Source: a virus
Length of the DNA: 27,019 nucleotides
Reading direction: 5' to 3' (one strand)
IMG/VR virus record: IMGVR_UViG_3300035698_000274
Coordinates: 1 to 27,019 of that record
Of this stretch, positions 14,555 to 19,739 are shown piece by piece. Both the position numbers and the translations under genes were made by a program. The notes under the pieces were generated by a model, which saw only the letters and a list, made by a program, of their open reading frames with translations, was not told the origin of the DNA and ran no database searches. Positions within the stretch are counted from its first letter, which is position 1, and each line of letters starts with the position of its first letter.

Positions 14555-15225
14555 AATGGTTTCCCTTCATCTGGTTGTTCATCTTTCCATCGACCTTGAT
14601 TCAAATATGTTGACGGGTTAGGTATGAACCCATCCTGCCAGCTTTTAGAATTAACTTGCCAAGTAATTGCTTTTAGCACAATTTCCAAATTTGGCTTCTT
14701 GCTTTTCCACAGCGTCCTCGCCTTATCTTTTCCTATTTTTCTAGGATAAGAATTCCAAAATATATCAAAGCCATTATCAATGGCGGCTTTTGCACTAGAT
14801 TTTGATGTTTGGTTAATGGTTAATGGTTCTTGGTTATTGGTTAATGGTTTATGGTTGCCTTTGCGTTCGGTTAGGCTTGGGTTATTTTCGATAACCACTT
14901 GGGTTTTCTTCGGCCTTCCGCCTAGCTTTCCATTGGTACGGTTCACCACTGCTTTTAGATTGTATTCTCGTATCTCCATATCAATTCGTTTTTGATGATA
15001 CCCATCTTTGGACTTTGTAAAAAAATCATTTAAGACATTTTCTAAATCTTTTAACATTTTAGAATCTAAACCTACTCGCCTTAAAACCGTTTCGGTTTCC
15101 AAAGGTATTGGTTTTCCGTCCAGATAATACCAATCAATTAACGAGCGATATATAAAATGCTCAATTGGCGTTAAATGGCCCGTATCTTTTCGATAATCCG
15201 CAATATTGTGTGAATAGTAGTGCAT
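14551..15225 (-). CDS. Replication initiator/organiser, DUF1376 N-terminal domain
   Basis: Residues 1-105 (MHYYSHNIADYRKDTGHLTP, then EHFIYRSLIDWYYLDGKPIP and GGRPKK) match DUF1376, the winged-helix DNA-binding domain of YdaU-type phage replication proteins. Residues ~112-145 form a polar linker that carries the 7-bp DNA repeats. Residues ~152-220 (FDIFWNSYPRKIGKDKARTL, then FIPNPSTYLNQGRWKDE) are the C-terminal domain common to phage replisome organisers. As with lambda O, the gene probably contains its own origin. The start has AAAGG upstream. Confidence 0.88.
   Translation of the reverse strand: MHYYSHNIADYRKDTGHLTPIEHFIYRSLIDWYYLDGKPIPLETETVLRRVGLDSKMLKDLENVLNDFFTKSKDGYHQKRIDMEIREYNLKAVVNRTNGKLGGRPKKTQVVIENNPSLTERKGNHKPLTNNQEPLTINQTSKSSAKAAIDNGFDIFWNSYPRKIGKDKARTLWKSKKPNLEIVLKAITWQVNSKSWQDGFIPNPSTYLNQGRWKDEQPDEGKPF
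14810..14858. repeat. Seven tandem 7-bp TGGTTNN repeats, putative iterons/origin
   Basis: On the plus strand the units begin at 14810, 14817, 14824, 14831, 14838, 14845 and 14852: TGGTTAA, TGGTTAA, TGGTTCT, TGGTTAT, TGGTTAA, TGGTTTA, TGGTTGC. The first five bases are invariant in all seven. The array lies in the linker of the DUF1376 initiator gene. A 7-bp period is not a multiple of three, so it is not a codon repeat. Two bp-level features next to it are a 6-bp inverted repeat GGTTAT/ATAACC at 14880-14896 and AT-rich flanks. This is the layout of lambda-type origins, where the initiator binds iterons in its own gene. Confidence 0.7.
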
Positions 15226-15254
15226 GGTTGCCTTTCTATATAGTGTTCAAATGC

Positions 15255-15298
15255 TCATAATAGCCACCTAACGCGATTAAACGTCCGTGGCTATATGA
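15255..15298. other. Inverted repeat in the leader of the initiator gene region
   Basis: TCAT-(a)-ATAGCCAC and GTGGCTAT-ATGA pair as a 12-bp stem with one bulged base around a 19-nt loop, between the 73-residue gene and the initiator gene. There is no T-run after it on the minus strand. It could be an RNA hairpin that modulates transcription or translation, or a protein site. Confidence 0.45.
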
Positions 15299-15311
15299 TG
15301 GCATAGGTTAA

Positions 15312-15533
15312 TTATTTATTTCTCTCACAGGCAATTATTTCAGTTTCAATAATCAATAAAATATGCTCGCTTATTATTGACATTAGATTGACTGTATCGT
15401 TAATAGCTTCGATACTATTAAAATCGATGTCGTATATGAATTGACGTTCACCTGATTCGTTCGTTTCGGTGGTTTTCAATAGGTCGTAATAAACATCTAA
15501 TTCCACGTTTTCTATTTTCGTTTGGTATAGCAT
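15312..15533 (-). CDS. Small acidic unknown protein
   Basis: This 73-residue protein (MLYQTKIENVELDVYYDLLK, then FIYDIDFNSIEAINDTVNLM) is acidic, with a beta-like first half and a helical C-terminal part (MSIISEHILLIIETEIIACE). Some phage proteins start with a similar VELDVYYDLL phrase, but I know of no function. The leader has the repeated ACAATGGAG element (15542-15550). Confidence 0.65.
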   Translation of the reverse strand: MLYQTKIENVELDVYYDLLKTTETNESGERQFIYDIDFNSIEAINDTVNLMSIISEHILLIIETEIIACERNK

Positions 15534-15541
15534 TGTAATAT

Positions 15542-15550
15542 CTCCATTGT
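15542..15550 (-). promoter_or_regulatory. Repeated translation leader ACAATGGAG, copy 2
   Basis: On the minus strand AACAATTTTAAGCC precedes ACAATGGAG, then ATATTACA and the ATG of the 73-residue gene at 15533. It matches the other three copies over the 9-mer and continues as NNATTACAATG-like sequence. Confidence 0.55.
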
Positions 15551-15554
15551 TGGC

Positions 15555-15875
15555 TTAAAATTGTTGGTAAATGTAAAAAGTCACACCTTCTTTTACATGC
15601 CTACCACAAACCATAGTTTCAGATGATAGCCAAACAAACGCTTCATTAGCAGAGGTGTCCGACTCTAAACTATAGCTATCAATAAGGTCTGCTAAACTAG
15701 ATTCAGAGTATTCGCAACAAATAGCAATAACGTCTAACTCTATCTTAGCCCCTGTATCATTCTCATATGTTTCAAAGTATTCCCACAAAATCGACAAGCC
15801 TGCATAACTAAAATTATCAGGTCTAATGCTTGAAAAAGCATCTAAAAACCTTGTTTCATCAATTGTTTGTACCAT
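15555..15875 (-). CDS. Conserved acidic phage protein of unknown function
   Basis: The 106-residue product contains FSYAGLSILWEYFETYENDT and GAKIELDVIAICCEYSESSL, a combination I recognise from many small phage proteins without a known role. The C-terminal part (FVWLSSETMVCGRHVKEGVT) is beta-like. It follows the ACAATGGAG leader (15884-15892) and is likely cytoplasmic. Confidence 0.72.
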   Translation of the reverse strand: MVQTIDETRFLDAFSSIRPDNFSYAGLSILWEYFETYENDTGAKIELDVIAICCEYSESSLADLIDSYSLESDTSANEAFVWLSSETMVCGRHVKEGVTFYIYQQF

Positions 15876-15883
15876 TGTAATTG

Positions 15884-15892
15884 CTCCATTGT
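15884..15892 (-). promoter_or_regulatory. Repeated translation leader ACAATGGAG, copy 3
   Basis: On the minus strand ACAATGGAGCAATTACAATG reaches the start of the 106-residue gene at 15875. The ATG inside the 9-mer opens a second frame relative to the gene start. Confidence 0.55.
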
Positions 15893-15953
15893 GTGTTTAT
15901 CGTTCGGCTTAACTTGCCCGACAAGACCCTCGTTGAAAGGCCTTGTTAGAAAG

Positions 15954-16055
15954 TTATTTTAGCATTGGTGAGTTTAATAACGCGTAGTTTAATGCGTCTA
16001 CACAAAGCCAAATAAGTATTACCAATATACCATATAAAGCATAATCATGTTTCAT
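15954..16055 (-). CDS. 33-residue membrane microprotein A
   Basis: A 33-codon frame with AAGGG upstream. The product begins MKHDYALYGILVILIWLCVD and ends YALLNSPMLK: a short charged start, one hydrophobic span and a conserved tail. Its paralogue at 17274-17375 is identical at 26 of 33 positions, and 12 of those 26 identical residues use different codons. This pattern shows that the protein sequence is under selection, so both are very likely real genes. Function unknown; inner-membrane location inferred. Confidence 0.75.
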   Translation of the reverse strand: MKHDYALYGILVILIWLCVDALNYALLNSPMLK

Positions 16056-16078
16056 TTTTGATTAATCCCTTATCTTGT

Positions 16079-16207
16079 TTACATTCTATCGTTACATAAT
16101 TCATATGTATTTGTAGGGTATCCATCAGTAATAAAATTGTCGAACAATTCAAGATTAACGCGCCATGTTGCATAGTTTGTCCAGCCGTTATATGTAGTAG
16201 TAGTCAT
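16079..16207 (-). CDS. Short DUF7249-like protein
   Basis: The 42-residue product starts MTTTTYNGWTNYATWRVNLE, matching the opening of a small phage family (NGWTNYETWRV) I recall as DUF7249. The usual proteins are longer, so this may be a shortened member. The leader holds the ACAATGGAG element (16216-16224), which also creates a five-codon upstream frame overlapping the start. Confidence 0.68.
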   Translation of the reverse strand: MTTTTYNGWTNYATWRVNLELFDNFITDGYPTNTYELCNDRM

Positions 16208-16215
16208 TGTATTAT

Positions 16216-16224
16216 CTCCATTGT
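16216..16224 (-). promoter_or_regulatory. Repeated translation leader ACAATGGAG, copy 4
   Basis: On the minus strand ACAATGGAGATAATACAATG precedes the 42-residue gene at 16207. The ATG in the element opens a five-codon frame (MEIIQ) ending in a TGA that overlaps the gene start, a possible coupling uORF. Confidence 0.55.
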
Positions 16225-16236
16225 GGTTTTATTGTG

Positions 16237-16491
16237 TTAATTATAATATCTTGTATAAGATCTTATTTTACTTGTTTTATCCGTGCGCCGTTCATTAAAA
16301 GAAAAATTAATATTGTTTTCTGTTAGCGCATTAACCAATTTTGCAAGGTCGCAATCTTCTTCTAAGTAGGCCTTATCGCCTCGCATATAACTATAGCTGC
16401 TTATTTGGTCCGTAATGCCTAACTTGTTTAATAAGGTCTTGTTTACTTTGGCCCATGCGTGGCCAGAATCTGCATAAATTGTAATTTTCAT
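16237..16491 (-). CDS. Small conserved phage protein
   Basis: I use the ATG at 16491, preceded by AGGAATATATAAC; a longer frame upstream overlaps the Cys-rich gene and lacks a ribosome site. The 84-residue product has DSGHAWAKVNKTLLNKLGIT and ISSYSYMRGDKAYLEEDCDL, a signature familiar from many phage genomes but without a known role. The C-terminus is basic. Confidence 0.75.
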   Translation of the reverse strand: MKITIYADSGHAWAKVNKTLLNKLGITDQISSYSYMRGDKAYLEEDCDLAKLVNALTENNINFSFNERRTDKTSKIRSYTRYYN

Positions 16492-16520
16492 GTTATATAT
16501 TCCTATCTTAAATTGATTGT

Positions 16521-17189
16521 TTAATGAATGGCCGTTATTGCAATAACTTTTTTGGCCTTTGTGCCATGCGGTATAAAGCCAATGACATAATTGCGCTCTT
16601 TTACTGCACATAATTGACATTTCGCGCATGTCATGCCTTCTGATTTTTGCGCGGGGCAAATAGCTACTTGGACCCCGTTTGCTAGTTTATATGGCTTATT
16701 TTGCGTGGCTATTGTTACAACGGGCAAGCCTGCTTTAAATAGGGCCATGGCCTCATTATCATTGTTTGCGCTAGCATTGACAATAAAACCGTTTTCAATT
16801 GCATTTATTACACTGGCTTTATTGGCCTCGTTATTTAATAACGGGTAATGCGTATAGGTAAAGCCGCGTTTACCTTTGTTTGCTTTTGTTAGCTTGTTGA
16901 GGGCCTCTGAATCAATAACATTATTGCGGCCAACAAGATCTCCAGCCTGATTGTGCCGCCATAATTGGCCCCGTGGTAGTTTAGCAATGTCAGAGCAGAA
17001 TTGGTCCCAAGAAGATCCGCGCTTTTCATCGGTCACGGCTTGCCAATGCATATTTAAATGAAAATCTTCTGCATAGCAGCCAGCATTTTTTAATGGGCAT
17101 GAAGGCGGGCAAGATCCCTTGCTTGTTGTTGTCACTGGAATAGGGCCAGTCTTTCTATTGCTTGATATTTTAGTCAGGTGGGCTTGCAT
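16521..17189 (-). CDS. Cys-rich phage protein of unknown function (DUF7227-like)
   Basis: The start at ATG 17189 has GAGGATACA upstream; an in-frame extension of 19 residues has no ribosome site. The 222-residue product carries SCPPSCPLKNAGCYAEDFHL near the N-terminus and ICPAQ then MTCAKCQLCA near the C-terminus, so six or more Cys could bind metal or an Fe-S cluster. Between them LPRGQLWRHNQAGDLVGRNN and RGFTYTHYPLLNNEANKASV are blocks conserved in a widespread phage family. I recall no proven function. The Cys clustering is somewhat radical-SAM-like but no CxxxCxxC core is present. Confidence 0.78.
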   Translation of the reverse strand: MQAHLTKISSNRKTGPIPVTTTSKGSCPPSCPLKNAGCYAEDFHLNMHWQAVTDEKRGSSWDQFCSDIAKLPRGQLWRHNQAGDLVGRNNVIDSEALNKLTKANKGKRGFTYTHYPLLNNEANKASVINAIENGFIVNASANNDNEAMALFKAGLPVVTIATQNKPYKLANGVQVAICPAQKSEGMTCAKCQLCAVKERNYVIGFIPHGTKAKKVIAITAIH

Positions 17190-17273
17190 AATAATTGTAT
17201 CCTCAAAGGTTATATTGTAGTGACTTGGATCAGTCCAATAAAGCACTTGTTAAAATGCTTTAGTAAAAAACCC

Positions 17274-17375
17274 TCATTTCAACATTGGCGAATTAATTAA
17301 AGCGTATTCGAGAGCGTCAAAACAAAGCCATAAAAGAATGATTAGAATAATGTAAAGTGGATAATCGTGTTTCAT
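17274..17375 (-). CDS. 33-residue membrane microprotein B (paralogue of A)
   Basis: The ATG lies one base after the stop of the preceding 30-residue frame. The product begins MKHDYPLYIILIILLWLCFD and ends YALINSPMLK, the same layout as microprotein A at 15954-16055. Substitutions in the span are conservative (V/I, I/L, V/F) and the blocks WLC, DAL, YAL and NSPMLK are invariant. Function unknown. Confidence 0.75.
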   Translation of the reverse strand: MKHDYPLYIILIILLWLCFDALEYALINSPMLK

Positions 17376-17376
17376 G

Positions 17377-17469
17377 CTAAAAAACCCCCAAACCCACACC
17401 GAACAAGTCGGCAACATACAAAGAGTTTAAAGTAAAGAACAAAGCGACTGAGATTTTAATTTGTGTCAT
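17377..17469 (-). CDS. 30-residue hydrophobic microprotein (tentative)
   Basis: An ATG directly after the stop of the 32-residue frame (TAAATG) opens a 30-codon frame: MTQIKISVALFFTLNSLYVA, then DLFGVGLGVF. It could be a signal-anchor or a small membrane peptide. Support comes only from back-to-back placement with the flanking microgenes; no homologue is known to me. Confidence 0.4.
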   Translation of the reverse strand: MTQIKISVALFFTLNSLYVADLFGVGLGVF

Positions 17470-17568
17470 TTATATCACCGCTTTGGAATCTTTACGAGTT
17501 GCTAGTATAAAGCTAACGAGTTGCGCTTTGGCAATTGCTAGATCTACTTTGTTGATTACTGTTTTCAT
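17470..17568 (-). CDS. 32-residue microprotein, first gene of the leftward operon
   Basis: The ATG at 17568 follows AGGAA by about 8 bp and is about 50 nt after the predicted transcription start. The product (MKTVINKVDLAIAKAQLVSF, then ILATRKDSKAVI) is basic and probably one amphipathic helix. As the first coding unit of a strong early promoter it may be a small host-takeover factor or a translation leader. Not recognised. Confidence 0.5.
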   Translation of the reverse strand: MKTVINKVDLAIAKAQLVSFILATRKDSKAVI

Positions 17569-17603
17569 TTTGACGATTCCTATATAGTGTTTTAAATTGT
17601 AGT

Positions 17604-17618
17604 ATTCCGCTAGGGAAT
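17604..17618 (-). other. 5-bp hairpin at the predicted start of the early transcript
   Basis: ATTCC-GCTAG-GGAAT forms a perfect 5-bp stem with a 5-nt loop, located where the early transcript would begin. It may stabilise the 5' end or be an operator half-site pair. Evidence is the inverted repeat alone. Confidence 0.3.
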
Positions 17619-17624
17619 GACTCA

Positions 17625-17653
17625 ATCTTAAACTCATCAAATAGGCATGTCAA
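17625..17653 (-). promoter_or_regulatory. Strong sigma-70 promoter for the leftward early operon
   Basis: On the minus strand TTGACA (17653-17648) is followed after exactly 17 bp by TAAGAT (17630-17625). The -35 is perfect and the -10 keeps TA---T; transcription would start near 17618. It is the best promoter match seen in the window, and 26 leftward genes follow without a visible terminator, so it is the likely early promoter used by host polymerase. Confidence 0.75.
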
Positions 17654-17687
17654 CAGTTAATTGCAATTAAATGATAATATGTAATAT

Positions 17688-18302
17688 ATGACACCGTTTA
17701 AGATACCAAGCAAACCAAGCATAGACTTAAAAGAGAAAAAGCCAGACGCGCGGCGATTCAGTGTAATACCGCTAAGAGCAATGCACGATAAAAGGCTAAC
17801 AAGAGGTGATCTAATCAATCTAATTGCTTTGTGTTCATATTGCTCACCTAACGGGTTCACGTTCGTGGCGCACTCAACCATTGCTAAGCTAAGAGGTGTT
17901 AGCACGCCAGGCGTGTCCAGAACACTTAAGAAGTTAGAGAAGCTTGGATACTTCGAGCAGGTAAGAAAAGGTTATACGGCATTAAGAGGAAGTCTTAAGC
18001 GGGTTATATATGATGAAGACATAGATTTAAGAACACAAGAGAGTAACAGCGGGGTATCAATAGAATCAATCATTAATCGGGAAGAAGAAACTATGAAGCG
18101 AGCAGCAAAGAGAGAAGTAGTTAACGCAGCCAGTAAGGTGAGAGATAACAAGCAGTCCGTTATTGATACAGGTATACAATTCGATCAGGCTCTACTAGCT
18201 GTCAATCACTTCATCAAGACTGATGCAGATCTGTTGAAGCTTGAACATCTCATTACTATCGGTTCGACTGAATCAGAAGTAGTTGAAGCGTTCAAGGTAT
18301 AG
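17688..18302 (+). CDS. Divergent winged-HTH DNA-binding protein
   Basis: The 204-residue product has RRFSVIPLRAMHDKRLTRGD and LINLIALCSYCSPNGFTFVA, then STIAKLRGVSTPGVSRTLKK with LEKLGYFEQV. This is a winged HTH (residues ~35-100) of the kind in phage/plasmid replication initiators and regulators. The second half is charged and helical. It is transcribed away from the early promoter 35 bp off, the usual place for a regulator of that promoter. There is no Shine-Dalgarno before ATG 17688, and a -10-like TGATAAT is so close that the mRNA could be leaderless. Alternative role: replication initiator. Confidence 0.72.
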   Translation: MTPFKIPSKPSIDLKEKKPDARRFSVIPLRAMHDKRLTRGDLINLIALCSYCSPNGFTFVAHSTIAKLRGVSTPGVSRTLKKLEKLGYFEQVRKGYTALRGSLKRVIYDEDIDLRTQESNSGVSIESIINREEETMKRAAKREVVNAASKVRDNKQSVIDTGIQFDQALLAVNHFIKTDADLLKLEHLITIGSTESEVVEAFKV

Positions 18303-18888
18303 GTGGCTTGGTGTGAGTGAGAAGTAAGAAGGCTTATATATGGTGAGGGTATCAGTAGAATTTAATTAATCATGGTAGTGCGTAGAAGAAAGAGTATGGC
18401 ACGCTCTCTCAGAAGAGGCACCCCTTTGCCCCCCACCCCTCCGCCTACCGTAGGGGGACTATAAGCAATTTTTCGTTACTTTTTTGCAACTGTATAGAGA
18501 TTAATCGGTGGTAACTTTATTGGATGCCAGATTATCTTTTTACTAACTGGTATTTGTTTTGGAAGTTTCTTCATCATTTTAAGAGTGTATAGAACCTAAC
18601 CCGAATAAACATTAATTTATTTGGAAAACACCCGAAGGTGGCTACTCTCGTTTATCTAAGTTAAGGCTTATTATTTATGCCTCTGGTAGTTCACAGCCCC
18701 GATATACTTGCTAGATACTTACTAGCTTTTAAGGAGAACTCTACCATTCACTATGTTTATCTGCATCTGTCGTAGCTACATTTGCAAGGGCTGGGTAATG
18801 GCCCCGTATTAGTTATTATACACACATGTTTCCCTTTTGCAAGAACTTATGTTAGACTCCGTTATACTTTAGATATAGGTTGAATATA
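18303..18888. other. 586-bp gene-poor region with GC-rich tract and small hairpins
   Basis: No convincing gene is seen. From 18413 to 18459 there is a C/G-rich block with long pyrimidine runs and the inverted repeat CCTA-CCG-TAGG, within an AT-rich genome. Further on are CACC-CGAA-GGTG (18634-18645 area; on the minus strand a UUCG-loop stem) and GCTAG-ATACTTA-CTAGC followed by TTTT (about 18710-18732). The block separates the divergent HTH gene from the packaging operon, so it may hold promoters, a packaging site or a structured RNA. None of these is proven. Confidence 0.45.
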
Positions 18889-19044
18889 ATGATTAGTGTA
18901 ATTACTGTTTTATCTCTTATTGGACTGGCATCGGTTATCCTTGCTTTGTGTATGTTAGTGGCAATCAAAATGAAGTGCGTGTCTTATGCAGTTCACATAC
19001 ACCTTATTAGACGACAATACCAAACAGTAGATGGAGAAGACTAA
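18889..19044 (+). CDS. Small single-span membrane protein
   Basis: A 51-residue frame: MISVITVLSLIGLASVILAL, then CMLVAIKMKC, is a single hydrophobic anchor, with a basic, short cytoplasmic tail (HLIRRQYQTVDGED). The ribosome site is weak (AGG). It shares TAATG with the next small membrane gene. Function unknown. It is the first gene of the rightward packaging/head operon. Confidence 0.58.
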   Translation: MISVITVLSLIGLASVILALCMLVAIKMKCVSYAVHIHLIRRQYQTVDGED

Positions 19045-19217
19045 TGTTTGAACTAATTGAAACAATTTTCTTTACAGGAGTAATCTTTGCTCTCGGTGCT
19101 ATGGTTCTTATAGTATGCGCCCTGCCTGTGATTGTTGCAGTAGAGTTATGCCTGAAATTTATTAGGCGTAAAGACCCAGTAAAGGATGATTTGAATGGAG
19201 AAGACTATGGCTGCTAG
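19044..19217 (+). CDS. Small single-span membrane protein
   Basis: A 57-residue frame preceded by GGAGAAGACTA: MFELIETIFFTGVIFALGAM and VLIVCALPVIVAVELCLKFI form a long hydrophobic span, followed by a basic tail (RRKDPVKDDLNGED). Its last residues (YGC) arise because its end junction lacks one A relative to the otherwise same 13-bp junction at 19031-19043. It overlaps the start of the ribbon-helix-helix gene. Function unknown. Confidence 0.58.
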   Translation: MFELIETIFFTGVIFALGAMVLIVCALPVIVAVELCLKFIRRKDPVKDDLNGEDYGC

Positions 19218-19392
19218 TGATTACAAGAGTTTCTTGGTTAGGCTAACACCCAAGACTAGGGCGTTGTTAGATGCTGCTCATGTAGATAAAGAGATGCCCC
19301 GCGCACATATTATTAACCAAGCATTGAAGGTTTATTTAAAAGAGTATAATAATGTCGACCTTAATACCAGACTTAATGCTCTTAACGTATGA
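19207..19392 (+). CDS. Ribbon-helix-helix (Arc/CopG-like) DNA-binding protein
   Basis: I choose ATG 19207 because GGAG lies 6 bp upstream; an ATG at 19195 would add four residues and sits inside the ribosome site. The 61-residue product has a strand SFLVRLTPKTRALLDAAHVD followed by helices (EMPRAHIINQALKVYLKEYN), the RHH pattern of small repressors. It overlaps the rusA start by ATGA and may regulate the packaging/head operon. Confidence 0.75.
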   Translation: MAASDYKSFLVRLTPKTRALLDAAHVDKEMPRAHIINQALKVYLKEYNNVDLNTRLNALNV

Positions 19393-19739
19393 TACTCACC
19401 TTACCTTATCCACCATCCGTAAATACTTACTGGAGAGCAAATGGAAAAAGACGTTTTATTTCTAAAGCTGGTATGGATTTTAAAGCGGCTGTACAAGATT
19501 ATGTCATTAACAACAAAATTCCTAAACTTGGCATTGCTAGGCTTCGCATGGACATTGTTATATGCCCTCGTAGCCGCAGGATTTTCGATATTGATAATCT
19601 GCTTAAGGCTATTCTGGATGCCCTCATGGACGCTGGCGTATATGAAGACGATTCTCAAGTAGATGATTTACATATTGTCCGTGGCAAAGCCTGTAAAGGT
19701 GGTGCTGCTGTTGTAGTGATAGAGGAAATAAATGGCTGA
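19389..19739 (+). CDS. rusA: RusA-family Holliday junction resolvase
   Basis: The 116-residue product has the RusA start (LPYPPSVNTYWRANGKRRFI) and the catalytic block FDIDNLLKAILDALMDAGVY followed by EDDSQVDDL, with Asp67, Asp69, Lys73 and Asp87/88 as the acidic/lysine residues expected at the active site. It resolves branched DNA before packaging, which fits its place right before the terminase genes. It overlaps terS by 8 bp. Confidence 0.93.
   Translation: MILTLPYPPSVNTYWRANGKRRFISKAGMDFKAAVQDYVINNKIPKLGIARLRMDIVICPRSRRIFDIDNLLKAILDALMDAGVYEDDSQVDDLHIVRGKACKGGAAVVVIEEING

Noticed and set aside
16492-16659. Long N-terminal extension (56 residues) of the gene at 16237-16491
   Set aside because: It reads through the 3' end of the Cys-rich gene in another frame; the ATG at 16491 has AGGAA and starts the conserved part.
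15226-17600. CACTATATAG motif upstream of the genes at 15225 and 17568 as a T7-type phage promoter
   Set aside because: Only two copies in gene leaders, the flanks differ from each other, and no phage RNA polymerase is visible in the window. A third GAACACTATA at about 25905 is inside the conserved RhuM coding sequence.
18372-18464. 30-codon frame beginning MVVRRRKSMA with Pro-rich end
   Set aside because: No ribosome site, and the Pro/Gly end is simply the GC-rich tract read in one frame. More likely non-coding.
18700-18790. tRNA-like GGTAGAG and GTTC segments on the minus strand
   Set aside because: No acceptor stem, anticodon arm or canonical T-loop could be built around them.
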